From assembly GCA_023231265.1 (NCBI GenBank), contig JALNVT010000113.1, positions 1 through 8,055 on the forward strand: a stretch of 8,055 bases of DNA. Reading direction: 5' to 3'. Of the stretch, positions 1 to 5,857 are shown in pieces. The DNA is from Sphaerochaetaceae bacterium (lineage in GTDB: Bacteria > Spirochaetota > Spirochaetia > Sphaerochaetales > Sphaerochaetaceae). The stretch's first letter is position 1. Each line of letters starts with the position of its first letter. The notes under the pieces are model-generated. The model saw only the letters and a program-made list of their open reading frames with translations, searched no databases and was not told the DNA's origin. The position numbers and the translations under genes are program-made.

Positions 1-4
1 ATTT

Positions 5-838
5 ATGAATAAAAACACACTTGCTATACACGATATTTGTAGTTACTCAAAAAGTTCCTTGACTGTTGTGATTCCAATTATGGAAGCACTTGGTGTTGAA
101 GTATGCCCTCTTCCATCTGCTATCCTTTCAACTCAAACCGATGGATTCAAGGATTTTTACATTAAAGATCTATCTGAAAGTATAAAATCTATATTTGATA
201 AATTCAAAAAGGAAAATCTCCAATTTGATTGCATTTATACAGGATTTTTATCAAACGAAGATCAGATACAGATAGTATCAGAAATAATTGGCTACTATAA
301 AGACAATAATAAATCTTTGATTGTTGTTGATCCTGTTTTAGGAGACAACAAACAGATGTATTCTACATTTGACAGTAATTATTTAAATGCTATGAAGAAG
401 CTTGTTCCTTTAGCTGATATAATCACTCCTAACAGCACTGAAGCATGCCTGCTTTTAGATAAGAGTCCAAAAGATAAGTATTCACTCAAAGAGATCAATG
501 ACATGTTAGATGGCCTTTCTGAGCTGGGTCCTAAAGTTTCTGTTATAACCAGCTTATCAATAGAAGGAGATGATAAGTATTATACAGCTTACTGTGAGAA
601 CAATAGAAAAAATTTATGGGCCAATGAAAATCTAAACTTGAATTATCCAGGATGTGGAGATTTATTTACATCAGCACTGATAGCAAAAATTCTAAACAAA
701 GAATCCGTAGATAATGCAATCAAATATGCTGATACTCTATGTCATCAGACACTCATCACAACAAAATTGAATAAGAGTGCCATTAGAAATGGAATATCAA
801 CAGTTGATGCAATTAAATATATAAACTTCTCTTCTTAA
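5..838 (+). CDS. pdxK: Pyridoxal/pyridoxamine kinase (PfkB-like ribokinase fold)
   Basis: Predicted to phosphorylate pyridoxal, pyridoxamine or pyridoxine with ATP in the cytosol, the salvage route to PLP. At 277 aa it has the usual family length. Visible signatures are the N-terminal AIHD and SSLT substrate-site strand (residues 7-20), CPLPSAILSTQTDGF (34-48), IYTGFL (77-82), VDPVLGD (108-114), TPNSTEA (141-147) and the anion-hole/catalytic segment PGCGDLF (215-221) with D219 as the expected catalytic base. Most relatives have GTGD at that last motif, so the Cys is unusual but leaves the aspartate intact. The start lies four bases from the window edge, so its ribosome-binding site and any upstream operon partner are not visible. 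Its TAA is interlocked with the stop of the convergent pentapeptide gene. Other ribokinase-family substrates such as hydroxymethylpyrimidine are possible, but the PLPSAILST motif favours the pyridoxal kinase group. Confidence 0.9.
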   Translation: MNKNTLAIHDICSYSKSSLTVVIPIMEALGVEVCPLPSAILSTQTDGFKDFYIKDLSESIKSIFDKFKKENLQFDCIYTGFLSNEDQIQIVSEIIGYYKDNNKSLIVVDPVLGDNKQMYSTFDSNYLNAMKKLVPLADIITPNSTEACLLLDKSPKDKYSLKEINDMLDGLSELGPKVSVITSLSIEGDDKYYTAYCENNRKNLWANENLNLNYPGCGDLFTSALIAKILNKESVDNAIKYADTLCHQTLITTKLNKSAIRNGISTVDAIKYINFSS

Positions 839-1470
839 TTCAAGACCTTTATACCAAGGCATTCTGCAAGAGAGGCTGCTTGAAAGGTATCAACAATCAT
901 ACCAACAATTTCAACATGTGTATCAGAAAATCTTATATTGTCGATTGTTGATGTCCTGAAGTCTATCTTACTGAGTTTTGTTTTAAAGAACTCTGCCTTG
1001 GTAAAATCTACTCCGTCTAAAACAAAATTTTTTAATTTGCATTCATCAAAAAAAGATTCTACAAATGCTGATTTATCAATGAATACATCTTGAAGAGTTG
1101 ATTCCATGAAATTGGCATATAGGAAATTTGATTCTTCAATGATCACATTGTTTAATTTGGCATCATTGAATACACAACCACTGAACTTACTCTCTTCAAT
1201 TTTTATCTTATCAAAATAACTTAAATCAAAAGAACTTCCTGAGAAATCACATGATAAGAAAGTACAATTGTTGAAGAAAGCATTTGTAAAATTACAATTT
1301 TGGAAATTGCACTTCATAAATACAACGTCATTGAAGTTCAAATAAGATAAATTTTCATTGCTGAACTTATTATCTTTTAATAGAAGTCCTTCAATAAATT
1401 TATCGTCAAATTCTTTTGCGCCTATGTATGAAATCAAATTTTCAACTTTCAATAAATTATCCAAATTCAT
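835..1470 (-). CDS. Qnr-like pentapeptide-repeat protein
   Basis: A 211 aa protein made almost entirely of pentapeptide repeats. Hydrophobic centre residues (mostly F, also L, I and V) fall exactly every five positions from about residue 21 to 186, with Cys, Asn, Ser or Ala commonly two residues before. This predicts a right-handed quadrilateral beta-helix of about 7-8 coils. The C-terminal tail DTFQAASLAECLGIKVL (194-210) resembles the end of Qnr proteins (YQASLLMERLGI), which forms their dimerising helix. Qnr and MfpA proteins mimic DNA and protect gyrase from quinolones. That this protein binds gyrase is inference only, and the two loops that interrupt Qnr repeats are absent. It is the last gene of the cysK-ogg cluster, 40 bases after ogg. 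The clearest SD-like run (GAAGG) lies about 20 bases before the ATG, too far to be convincing, so translation may be weak or coupled. No signal peptide is seen. Confidence 0.85.
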   Translation of the reverse strand: MNLDNLLKVENLISYIGAKEFDDKFIEGLLLKDNKFSNENLSYLNFNDVVFMKCNFQNCNFTNAFFNNCTFLSCDFSGSSFDLSYFDKIKIEESKFSGCVFNDAKLNNVIIEESNFLYANFMESTLQDVFIDKSAFVESFFDECKLKNFVLDGVDFTKAEFFKTKLSKIDFRTSTIDNIRFSDTHVEIVGMIVDTFQAASLAECLGIKVLN

Positions 1471-1510
1471 TTCATCACAACCACTTATTTCCTTCTTATT
1501 CTTTTTGATA

Positions 1511-2260
1511 TTACTCGTCCTCTATGCCATGTGTTCTGGCATATAAAAATAGATATTCTTGAGCTAAGCCTTGGTATGGTGCAAAATATGATTCATCTTT
1601 TCCAGGGAACCATGTTTTCATTATTTTTTTGACCCACACATCTTTTGGGAACACTTCAAAGTTATGAAGTCCAAAAAGGCGTATGCAAGCACTCACTTTT
1701 GGACCAATGCCTCTGGTATCCTGCAATATCTTATCAGCTTTATCATCGCTCATTCCATCAATACTTAAAATCTCATCGGCCCTATTTATTGCATCAAGCA
1801 GATATGATGCTCTGAAGCCAACACCTAATTCACGTAAATCTTTTTCTGTCACACCTTTAAGTTGAGATGGACGAGGAAATGAATAATAATCATCCTTAAT
1901 TTTTGTTCCAAAAGTTCTTGCAGTTCTATCATACAGCCTTTCAATTCTTTTTATATTGTTGTTCTGCGATAGAATGAAACCAAAAACAGTCTCCCAAAGG
2001 TCTTGATTCAATATATGTATCTCTCCACATTCATCAATGGCATTTTTTAAGATTGGATCAATTTTTGACATCTCAATCATTGCATCTTTGTAATTATATT
2101 CATTATCTAGATATGAATTCAAGAAAGGAGAGAATTCTCTCTGCCCTTCTTTTATTGTATGTATCTTGTTTTCAAGAACTGCACTGAATGTACTGTCATC
2201 ATTGTGTCTCCAAGAAAAGCTCTGACCACAGAACAGTGTATTTTCAATCATAAAACTCAT
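1511..2260 (-). CDS. ogg: 8-oxoguanine DNA glycosylase/AP lyase (OGG1 family)
   Basis: A base-excision repair enzyme predicted to remove 8-oxoguanine paired with C and nick the abasic site. Motifs match bacterial OGG1 of the Clostridium type: CGQSFSW (11-17) in the OGG_N domain, ILSQNNNIKRI (96-106), LGVGFRASYL (145-154), the helix-hairpin-helix GIGPKVSACIRLFG (184-197) with catalytic K188, and FPKDVWVKK (204-212) with catalytic D207. The C-terminus GLAQEYLFLYAR is typical. At 249 aa it is short because it begins almost at the GQSFSW motif, so the first strand of the N-terminal domain found in relatives is missing. An in-frame TAA two codons upstream rules out a longer reading. A GAGG sequence 7 bases before the ATG supports the start. 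It lies 12 bases after cysK, so the two are probably cotranscribed. Confidence 0.92.
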   Translation of the reverse strand: MSFMIENTLFCGQSFSWRHNDDSTFSAVLENKIHTIKEGQREFSPFLNSYLDNEYNYKDAMIEMSKIDPILKNAIDECGEIHILNQDLWETVFGFILSQNNNIKRIERLYDRTARTFGTKIKDDYYSFPRPSQLKGVTEKDLRELGVGFRASYLLDAINRADEILSIDGMSDDKADKILQDTRGIGPKVSACIRLFGLHNFEVFPKDVWVKKIMKTWFPGKDESYFAPYQGLAQEYLFLYARTHGIEDE

Positions 2261-2272
2261 TATTTACCTCAA

Positions 2273-3187
2273 TTAATCAAATAACGCTGTTGAGAGATAT
2301 CTCTCGCCAGTATCTGGGAAAATCACAACTATATTTTTATCTTTATTTTCTGGTCTGTTTCCAACTTCAATCGCTGCTGCCAATGCTGCGCCTGCAGAAA
2401 TTCCAACCAGTATTCCCTCTTTTTTGGCAATATCTCTGGATGTTGAATAGGCTTTTTCTGTTGTTACTTTCAAAACCTCATCAATGAGTTTCATATCTAA
2501 ATTTTTTGGAATAAAACCAGCTCCAATGCCTTGAATATCATGTTTTCCAGCCTTCTCTCCTGAAATCACGGCAGAAGTTGATGGTTCTACAGCTATCACA
2601 CAAGTATCAGCTTTTTTCTCTTTTAAATATTTAGCACATCCAGATAGAGTTCCACCAGTACCTACTGCAGATATGAATATATCAATCTTTCCATCCAGAT
2701 CCCTATATATTTCAGGACCTGTGGTTTTATAATGTGATAAAGGGTTATCTGGATTGTTAAATTGCTGTGGGATGAATATCTTTTTATCATTTAAAGCCAA
2801 TTCGTTGGCTTTTGCAATTGCTCCAGTCATTCCTTTATCTGGATCTGTCAATATTATCTGTGCTCCAAATGCCTTCAACAATTTTCTTCTTTCAACGCTC
2901 ATAGAACTTGGCATTGTGAATATTGTCTTATATCCTTTTATTGCAGCTATATATGCCAAACCAACGCCTGTGTTACCACTTGTAGGTTCAACAATAATAG
3001 AGTCTTTTTGAAGATCTCCTCTTTTTTCTGCTTCTTCTATCATATAAAGAGCAGCTCTATCTTTAGCAGAGGATAATGGATTCATTGATTCAACTTTAGC
3101 AAAAATATTTGCATCTGTTTTATTCAAACTATTGATTTTAACAAGTGGAGTATTTCCAATTGCTTGTGAAAAATTATTTATTAGCAT
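2273..3187 (-). CDS. cysK: Cysteine synthase A (O-acetylserine sulfhydrylase)
   Basis: A PLP enzyme that makes L-cysteine from O-acetylserine and sulfide, the last step of sulfide assimilation, in the cytosol. The 304 aa length is normal. Visible motifs: GNTPLVKI (11-18), SSAKDRAA (39-46) with the PLP-binding K42, PTSGNTG (68-74) for the substrate carboxylate, QQFNNPDNPLSHY (141-153), GTGGTLSG (176-183) for the PLP phosphate, IQGIGAGFIP (218-227), GISAGAALAA (262-271) and PDTGERYLST (291-300). The IQGIGAGFIP block and the absence of extra domains favour CysK over cystathionine beta-synthase. GGAG lies 10 bases before the ATG. It is the first gene of the minus-strand cluster, opening from the divergent AT-rich spacer. 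No CymR- or CysB-type operator was recognised. Confidence 0.95.
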   Translation of the reverse strand: MLINNFSQAIGNTPLVKINSLNKTDANIFAKVESMNPLSSAKDRAALYMIEEAEKRGDLQKDSIIVEPTSGNTGVGLAYIAAIKGYKTIFTMPSSMSVERRKLLKAFGAQIILTDPDKGMTGAIAKANELALNDKKIFIPQQFNNPDNPLSHYKTTGPEIYRDLDGKIDIFISAVGTGGTLSGCAKYLKEKKADTCVIAVEPSTSAVISGEKAGKHDIQGIGAGFIPKNLDMKLIDEVLKVTTEKAYSTSRDIAKKEGILVGISAGAALAAAIEVGNRPENKDKNIVVIFPDTGERYLSTALFD

Positions 3188-3209
3188 AAAATTAGAACTC
3201 CTTCAAAAT

Positions 3210-3241
3210 TTTATACTCTATTTATACCTTTTTTCTATCAA
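3210..3241 (-). promoter_or_regulatory. Candidate cysK promoter
   Basis: On the minus strand a TTGATA hexamer (3241-3236) is followed by two TATAAA hexamers (3226-3221 and 3215-3210), ending 22 bases before the cysK ATG. The spacings to TTGATA (9 and 20 bases) are not ideal. The base composition alone makes such hexamers common here, so the exact promoter is uncertain. Confidence 0.3.
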
Positions 3242-3512
3242 AAATTACATAGTTTTCTAAAAAGTAACACCAAAAAATAAACATCATCACCATTAATATT
3301 TAGTGCAATTTTGCATGTATTTTGGTATAGATACATATTTTCTCTATATTACTAATTATTTGTTAAGTAAGTATTTTAAACATCAATAAATAATTATCAA
3401 AATTTATAATTTTTTATTTCTATATAATATAACAACTTATTTAGTAAATTTTATTTTTTAGCCTAATGAGAGTATAACTATCACCTATATTCATAGCTCA
3501 AGCCTTTTCAAA
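3242..3512. other. AT-rich divergent intergenic spacer
   Basis: This is the central part of the roughly 400-base gap between the divergent cysK and the orphan gene at 3586. It is very AT-rich and contains no convincing gene. Several TATAAT-like hexamers occur on the + strand (3405-3410, 3423-3428, 3473-3478), but none has a good -35 partner. Small dyads are present: TGCAA/TTGCA (3304-3315) and, just downstream, TTTTCA/TGAAAA (3505-3519). These could be operators or chance in AT-rich DNA. A 24-codon ORF from the ATG at 3315 lacks an SD site. The region must hold promoters for both flanking genes. Confidence 0.5.
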
Positions 3513-3565
3513 ATGAAAAATTCTCTATATATTCAAGATGGAGATAAATTTGAGGGGGTATTCAA

Positions 3566-3589
3566 ATGAACAGAGGAATTAAGAAATGA
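3566..3589 (+). CDS. Seven-codon leader ORF coupled to the orphan gene
   Basis: An ATG at 3566 stands 7 bases after a very strong SD sequence (GAGGGGG, 3552-3558) and opens an ORF of only seven codons (MNRGIKK) whose TGA overlaps the ATG of the next gene as ATGA (3586-3589). The downstream gene also has its own SD-like AGAGGA (3572-3577) inside this leader. Strong SD plus ATGA overlap is the arrangement of translational coupling. Whether the peptide is made or matters is not known. The leader itself is overlapped in the same way by an 18-codon ORF (3513-3569) that has no SD. Confidence 0.35.
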   Translation: MNRGIKK

Positions 3590-3993
3590 CATATTCATGT
3601 TGTCCAACAGATTTTATACAGCAGCTTACAAATAAAACCAATGGCTTATTTTCTGAATCCAGTGCAAAACAAATTCAGAAACACGTCACTTCACATAGAT
3701 ACTTTTTAGGATTGAAACTTAAAAGACAACCTTCTTGGTGTGAAACAGTAGAGAGCTACAAAAATGAAGTTTTCTTCCCAATTTACACTGCCATATATAG
3801 TTGGGATTTTGATGTTAGTTTTCCAAAAGAAAAAAAGGAAGTTCTATATTTCAAATTAGCTACTCACCTATATTTTTTACGACAGAGCAAACCTTCAATA
3901 ACAGTCAAAGAAGCTTCAAAGAACTTCTGTTGCATGTATGGATCTAATAAACGAGGAAAGATGCTTGTAAATATGCTAAGAAAGATATCTTAG
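3586..3993 (+). CDS. Unrecognised small basic cysteine-containing protein
   Basis: A 135 aa protein that I cannot assign to a family. It is rich in Lys and aromatic residues, with about 21 Lys/Arg against about 10 Asp/Glu. Cysteines occur as two CC pairs (5-6 and 115-116) plus C52, and histidines at 33, 37 and 94. No signal peptide or transmembrane segment is evident, and the N-terminus is polar. The middle (60-100) looks mostly helical and aromatic-rich (FFPIYTAIYSW, LYFKLATHLYFL). The C-terminus (105-135) is strongly basic and could fold as helices around VKEASKNF. Nucleic-acid or metal binding would be compatible with this composition but is not shown. AGAGGA lies 8 bases before the ATG. 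It stands alone on the + strand between two minus-strand clusters, with a strong hairpin just after its TAG, so it appears to be a separate transcription unit. Confidence 0.65.
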   Translation: MTYSCCPTDFIQQLTNKTNGLFSESSAKQIQKHVTSHRYFLGLKLKRQPSWCETVESYKNEVFFPIYTAIYSWDFDVSFPKEKKEVLYFKLATHLYFLRQSKPSITVKEASKNFCCMYGSNKRGKMLVNMLRKIS

Positions 3994-3998
3994 TAGAA

Positions 3999-4060
3999 AA
4001 AAACCACTGATTGATGAGGTCATCCAAGATATGGATTTCTCATATAATGCAGTGGTTTTT
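3999..4060. terminator. Bidirectional terminator, long composite hairpin
   Basis: Between the convergent genes ending at 3993 and 4085, AAAAACCACTG (3999-4009) pairs with CAGTGGTTTTT (4050-4060). The intervening bases continue the hairpin: ATT/AAT, ATGAG/CTCAT (4014-4018 with 4039-4043) and ATCCA/TGGAT (4022-4026 with 4032-4036) around a five-base loop AGATA, with small internal loops and bulges. An A-tract on the left and a T-tract on the right allow it to act as an intrinsic terminator on both strands. Confidence 0.8.
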
Positions 4061-4084
4061 GTATTTCAATAAATTTATGTTATT

Positions 4085-4630
4085 TTATATTTTTGCTAAA
4101 AAACCTTTTGCAAGCTCTTCACTCTTATCTTTAGAAATTGCACATTCTACAATCTTAAGAGCAAACTCCGTTGCAACTCCTGGACCTTGAGCTGTTATAA
4201 CATTATCAGAAACAACACATCTTTCGTCTTTCAAGAACTTTATATTTGGAGCTGCAGCTTCCATTCCTGGATAGCACACTGCATCTTTTCCTTCAAGTAT
4301 TCCTGTATTCCCCAGAACAACAGCTGGAGCAGCACATATTGCGCATACCCAACCAGTTTGAGCTGTATTGATGACTCTTCTTATAACTTCAAAATCCTTT
4401 GAAAGATTTGCAGCTCCTGGCATTCCGCCTGGAAGAACTATGATATCATAAGATTCATTGCAATCTTCAATCTTTTTATCTGCTGTAATTGGAATATTGT
4501 GAGCACTCATTACAACTTCACTTCCGACTCCAGCAACAGTAACATCAATTTCTGCTCTTCTGAGTATATCAATTGGTGTTATAGCTTCAACTTCTTCAAA
4601 GCCTTCTGCAAGGCATACCAATGCATTCAT
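4085..4630 (-). CDS. DJ-1/PfpI family protein (YajL/ThiJ-like)
   Basis: A 181 aa single-domain DJ-1 superfamily protein. The conserved triad environment is visible: the N-terminal strand LVCLAEGFEEVEAI (4-17) with E15 matching E18 of human DJ-1, the VLPGGMPGA strand-loop (65-73), and the nucleophile elbow AICAAPAVVLG (97-107) with reactive C99 matching C106. The segment GPGVATEFALKIVE is also typical. The third position, His126 in DJ-1, is in a CYPG context here, as in YajL-type members that lack that His. Members act as redox-sensing chaperones or have been proposed as glyoxalase/deglycase enzymes. The exact activity cannot be read from sequence. AGGAG ends 8 bases before the ATG and sits right after the stop of the DAHP synthase gene, 14 bases upstream, so the two are very likely cotranscribed. 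The bidirectional hairpin downstream ends the unit. Confidence 0.9.
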   Translation of the reverse strand: MNALVCLAEGFEEVEAITPIDILRRAEIDVTVAGVGSEVVMSAHNIPITADKKIEDCNESYDIIVLPGGMPGAANLSKDFEVIRRVINTAQTGWVCAICAAPAVVLGNTGILEGKDAVCYPGMEAAAPNIKFLKDERCVVSDNVITAQGPGVATEFALKIVECAISKDKSEELAKGFLAKI

Positions 4631-4644
4631 ATCACTTCTCCTTT

Positions 4645-5721
4645 TTATAATGGTCTTGTTAAAGTTTCATCTCTTTCTGCTCTAACAAGTAAATCATTAA
4701 CCTTCAAAAGCATTCTTTCTGTCTCTTCAAAGCAGAGGCATTCATCTGTAACAGAAACTCCATATTTCAGTTTTGTTAAATCTTCACCTATCTTTTGATT
4801 ACCTTCATGAAGATTGCTTTCAATCATAAAGCCTCTGATAGATTTATCACCCCATAGCACCTGATCCACTACAGAACGCAGAACTCTTGCCTGTCTGTAA
4901 AATTTCTTTCCAGAGTTTGCATGAGAGCAATCTATGATGATTGTTGGTTCAACACCGTTTTTCAATAACAGCTGTTTTGCATGTTCAACTTCATCTTCGT
5001 AGTAATTAGGTCCCTTGTCACCACCTCGTAGAATCAAATGACCACAATCATTGCCTGTAGTCCTAATTACAGAGGTCTGCCCATTTCTATCAACTCCAAT
5101 AAATGCAGCTGGTAATTTGGCACTTTTTATAGCATTGATTGCATTGATGGTTCCACCATTAGTACTGTTTTTGAATCCAACAGGAACAGACAGTCCACTT
5201 GAAATGTTTCTATGAGTTTGACTTTCTGTTGTTCTTGCTCCAATAGCAGACCAACTCATTAACTCATCAATGTATTGAGGAACAACAGGATCCAGTACTT
5301 CACATCCAACAGGAAGTCCTAAAGAAACTATATCAATCAATAGTTTTCTTGCAGTGGTCAGACCTTTTTGGATGTCATAGCTTTGGTCCATATCAGGATC
5401 TATGATCAAACCCTTCCAACCGCCAACAGTTCTTGGCTTTTCAAAATAAGTTCGCATGACTATATAGATCTTATTTGAAATTTTGTCTGATAATGCTTTT
5501 AATTTCTGAGCATATTCCATGGCTGCTATTGGATCATGAATTGAGCAAGGTCCAACAATGGCTAGAAGTCTATCATCTTCGCCTTTTAAAATTGCATTTA
5601 CGACCTTTCGACTTTCTTCTATTTTAGCTGCAGCTTCTTTCGGTACAGGTAGGCTTTTGGCCAATTCTCCTGGTGAGACAAGACTCTCATAATTCTTAAT
5701 TCTTATATCTGCATTCGACAT
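4645..5721 (-). CDS. aroG: 3-deoxy-7-phosphoheptulonate (DAHP) synthase, class I alpha
   Basis: Condenses phosphoenolpyruvate and erythrose 4-phosphate, the committed step of the shikimate pathway. The 358 aa align along their whole length with E. coli AroG/AroF/AroH. Metal ligands are all present: C59 (VGPCSIHD), H267 (DCSHANSGK), E301 (MIESNLHEGNQ) and D326 (SVTDECL). PEP/E4P site motifs include MRTYFEKPRT (89-98), GWKGL (101-105) and IGARTTESQTHR (160-171). The N-terminal stretch (about 5-26, RIKNYESLVSPGEL) that carries feedback inhibition in this class is intact, so allosteric control by an aromatic amino acid is expected. Which one (Phe, Tyr or Trp) cannot be decided, as the sequence mixes AroG-like and AroH-like features, so the gene symbol is by class only. 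AGGAG lies 10 bases before the ATG. It is the first gene of a pair with the DJ-1 family gene. No leader-peptide attenuator is seen upstream. Confidence 0.93.
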   Translation of the reverse strand: MSNADIRIKNYESLVSPGELAKSLPVPKEAAAKIEESRKVVNAILKGEDDRLLAIVGPCSIHDPIAAMEYAQKLKALSDKISNKIYIVMRTYFEKPRTVGGWKGLIIDPDMDQSYDIQKGLTTARKLLIDIVSLGLPVGCEVLDPVVPQYIDELMSWSAIGARTTESQTHRNISSGLSVPVGFKNSTNGGTINAINAIKSAKLPAAFIGVDRNGQTSVIRTTGNDCGHLILRGGDKGPNYYEDEVEHAKQLLLKNGVEPTIIIDCSHANSGKKFYRQARVLRSVVDQVLWGDKSIRGFMIESNLHEGNQKIGEDLTKLKYGVSVTDECLCFEETERMLLKVNDLLVRAERDETLTRPL

Positions 5722-5752
5722 TTATTATTTTCTCCTGGTTTGTGTTTTATTC

Positions 5753-5780
5753 ATTATAAAAAAAGAGATAACATTATTAA
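5753..5780 (-). promoter_or_regulatory. Candidate promoter of the DAHP synthase gene
   Basis: On the minus strand a perfect TATAAT (5758-5753) is preceded, at a 16-base spacing, by TTAATA (5780-5775, four of six to the -35 consensus). It is placed 31 bases upstream of the ATG at 5721 and after the likely terminator of the acyl-CoA ligase gene, which fits an independent start for the DAHP synthase/DJ-1 pair. Confidence 0.4.
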
Positions 5781-5784
5781 AGTA

Positions 5785-5819
5785 AAAAAAGAAAGAAACT
5801 AAATAATTCTTTCTTTTTT
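5785..5819 (-). terminator. Likely terminator of the acyl-CoA ligase unit
   Basis: AAAAAAGAAAGAA (5785-5797) is the exact reverse complement of TTCTTTCTTTTTT (5807-5819), giving a 13-bp stem with a nine-base loop. On the minus strand it follows the ligase stop by about 38 bases and the 3' arm is U-rich. Only two G-C pairs support the stem, so strength is doubtful and Rho-independent action is an inference. Confidence 0.45.
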
Positions 5820-5857
5820 AACAGTATTTATTAGGTTAAATGACTTTATTTTTCATT

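Noticed and set aside
841..870. CCTT/AAGG hairpin after the kinase stop as a terminator
   Set aside because: Only four base pairs, no T-tract, and it lies within the coding end of the convergent gene.
3304..3335. Small dyads TGCAA/TTGCA and GTAT/ATAC as an operator
   Set aside because: Arms of four to five bases in AT-rich DNA with no known regulator consensus and no clear promoter beside them.
3315..3389. 24-codon ORF in the divergent spacer
   Set aside because: There is no SD sequence, it is very short, and the aromatic/Leu-rich translation is what AT-rich noncoding DNA gives by chance.
3340..3530. Direct repeat TTCTCTATAT at 3340-3349 and 3521-3530
   Set aside because: Ten bases of low-complexity AT-rich sequence; flanks do not match, so it is likely chance.
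5722..5857. T-box, trp/phe leader peptide or riboswitch before the DAHP synthase gene
   Set aside because: The spacer is only 136 bases, holds no run of Phe, Tyr or Trp codons after an SD, and shows no T-box or known riboswitch motif.
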